Under the pieces are notes generated by a model, which did no database searches, had not been told where the DNA came from, and worked only from the letters and a program-made list of their open reading frames with translations. A stretch of 6,255 nucleotides of DNA from Christensenellaceae bacterium (GTDB lineage: Bacteria > Bacillota > Clostridia > Christensenellales > SZUA-584): the NCBI GenBank assembly GCA_012719815.1, contig JAAXZP010000327.1:1-6255 (forward strand), read 5' to 3'. The position numbers were made by a program, and so were the translations under genes. Positions 5,058 through 6,255 of the stretch are shown here, one piece after another. Position 1 is the stretch's first letter. Each line of letters begins with the position of its first letter.

Positions 5058-6255
5058 TCAGTAAAGCGGCCTTCTGGCGCACAGCTCCAGCACCTGTGCT
5101 TTGACAGGCTCTATCGCATCCTCGCCTCGTTTCACCACGTCGGCAATCAGCGAACCGATGAGCTGCATGTCGGCTTCATCCATTCCGCGGGATGTCACAG
5201 CCGGCGTGCCCACGCGGATACCGCTGGTGATAAACGGGCTGCGGGTGTCGAACGGTATGGCGTTTTTGTTGACGGTGATGTTCGCGCGGCCCAGCAGCGC
5301 CTCCAGATCCTTGCCCGTGATGCCCTTATCCGTCAGGTCCACCAGCATCAGATGGTTGTCCGTTCCGCCGGAAACCAGACGGAGGCCGTTGTCCATCAGG
5401 CTTTTCGCAAGCGCCGCCGCGTTGGCAACGATCTGCCGCTGGTACGCCTTAAAGCTGTCGGTAGCCGCCTCCGCCAGGCACACGGCCTTGGCCGCGATGA
5501 CGTGCATCAGCGGGCCGCCCTGCGTGCCCGGGAATACCGCCTTGTTGATGGCCGCGCCGTACTGCTCCTTGCAGAGTATCATGCCGCCGCGGGGACCGCG
5601 CAGCGTCTTATGCGTGGTGGTGGTCACAAAGTCCGCCCAAGGCACGGGGTTGTCGTGTACGCCCGCCGCCACCAGGCCTGCGATGTGCGCCATGTCCACC
5701 ATCAGAAGCGCGCCCACTTCGTCCGCGATCTCCCGGAACAGCTTGAAATCCAGACGGCGCGGATAAGCGCTCGCGCCCGCCACGATCATCTTGGGTTTGT
5801 GCTGGTGCGCCAAAGCGCGCAACGCCTCGTAATCAATGGTCTCCGTCTCGGCGTCCACGCCGTACGGCACGATGTTGAAGTACTTGCCGGATATGTTAAC
5901 GGGGCTGCCGTGAGTCAAATGGCCGCCGTGCGCCAGGCTCATGCCGAGAATGGTATCGCCCGGCTCCAGCATCGCAAAGTAAACGGCGGTGTTGGCCTGC
6001 GCGCCGGAATGCGGCTGCACGTTGGCAAACTCCGCGCCGAACAGCTTTTTCGCCCGCTCGATGGCCAGATTCTCCACAACGTCCACAAATTCGCAGCCGC
6101 CGTAATAACGCTTGCCCGGATAGCCTTCCGCGTATTTGTTGGTTAAATGCGACCCCATCGCGCTCATCACCGCTTCGGACACAAAATTTTCCGAGGCGAT
6201 GAGCTCAAGGTTGGTCTGCTGGCGGTTCAGTTCCTCCATTATTGCGGTATACACC
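5058..6255 (-). CDS. glyA: Serine hydroxymethyltransferase (5' end outside window)
   Basis: 398 residues are visible; by comparison with E. coli GlyA about 15 N-terminal residues lie beyond the right edge, and the first visible codon (GTG, 6254) is internal. The enzyme uses PLP in the cytoplasm to interconvert serine plus tetrahydrofolate with glycine plus 5,10-methylene-tetrahydrofolate. Conserved blocks in fragment numbering: LELIASEN (16-23), NKYAEGYPGKRYYGG (39-53), VQPHSGAQAN (79-88), LAHGGHLTHGSPVN (107-120), MVDMAHIAGLVAAG (185-198) with the PLP-pyridine aspartate D187, TTTTHKTLRGPRGG (211-224) with the Schiff-base lysine K216, and ITSGIRVGTPAVTSRG (342-357). ASAYPRRLDF (161-170) resembles the Firmicute form. 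The protein ends at LCARRPLY, the normal position. All catalytic residues in view are intact. It has its own terminator, so it is not cotranscribed with the next gene. Confidence 0.98.
   Translation of the reverse strand, partial: VYTAIMEELNRQQTNLELIASENFVSEAVMSAMGSHLTNKYAEGYPGKRYYGGCEFVDVVENLAIERAKKLFGAEFANVQPHSGAQANTAVYFAMLEPGDTILGMSLAHGGHLTHGSPVNISGKYFNIVPYGVDAETETIDYEALRALAHQHKPKMIVAGASAYPRRLDFKLFREIADEVGALLMVDMAHIAGLVAAGVHDNPVPWADFVTTTTHKTLRGPRGGMILCKEQYGAAINKAVFPGTQGGPLMHVIAAKAVCLAEAATDSFKAYQRQIVANAAALAKSLMDNGLRLVSGGTDNHLMLVDLTDKGITGKDLEALLGRANITVNKNAIPFDTRSPFITSGIRVGTPAVTSRGMDEADMQLIGSLIADVVKRGEDAIEPVKAQVLELCARRPLY

Noticed and set aside
5352..6146. Long plus-strand open frame (264 codons) opposite glyA, and another at 5101-5766
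   Set aside because: Both are antisense shadows of a GC-rich, strongly conserved gene, with arginine/histidine- or serine-rich low-complexity translations and no family resemblance.

Overview
The window looks like a chromosomal segment of a Bacillota bacterium, most likely a member of the Clostridia. GlyA is of the Firmicute type, the DUF512/TIGR03279 radical-SAM protein is typical of Clostridia, the operator is CIRCE-like, and the intrinsic terminators and Shine-Dalgarno (SD) sequences are strong. All five genes that can be supported lie on the minus strand, so transcription runs right to left. The flanks are GC-rich (40 of 60 bases in 5581-5640). The central part is clearly poorer (23 of 60 in 3421-3480 and 16 of 60 in 4021-4080), although it is patchy.

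Layout from right to left in transcription order: (1) glyA, serine hydroxymethyltransferase, with its N-terminus cut by the right edge, followed by a textbook terminator at 5006-5041. (2) A 204-residue polytopic membrane protein (4267-4881), possibly a divergent DUF1614 relative. Its SD sits in the loop of a small hairpin, and a terminator follows at 4222-4256. (3) A self-contained regulatory and gene cassette between about 4151 and 1390. It has a near-consensus sigma-A promoter (TTGACA-N17-TAAAAT), a CIRCE-like HrcA operator laid over the predicted transcription start, a leader of about 420 nt with a 66-nt imperfect hairpin, a GT4-type glycosyltransferase (2517-3695), a TGATG-coupled probable (alpha/alpha)6-toroid protein (1465-2517), and a strong terminator at 1390-1430. 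(4) A nearly complete DUF512/TIGR03279 protein (1-1293, C-terminus cut by the left edge), whose only usable ATG lies directly behind a perfect TATAAT with no SD, which suggests leaderless transcription.

The most interesting point is regulatory. A CIRCE-type inverted repeat (arms matching TTAGCACTC/GAGTGCTAA at 8 of 9 positions, exact 9-nt spacer) is placed as an HrcA operator should be, yet the genes behind it are not chaperones. They encode a glycosyltransferase and a carbohydrate-active-enzyme-like partner of unknown substrate. This suggests a heat- or stress-controlled glycan or glycoside synthesis module. The long structured leader adds a possible second, RNA-level layer of control. No RNA genes, CRISPR arrays, IS elements or plus-strand genes could be supported.
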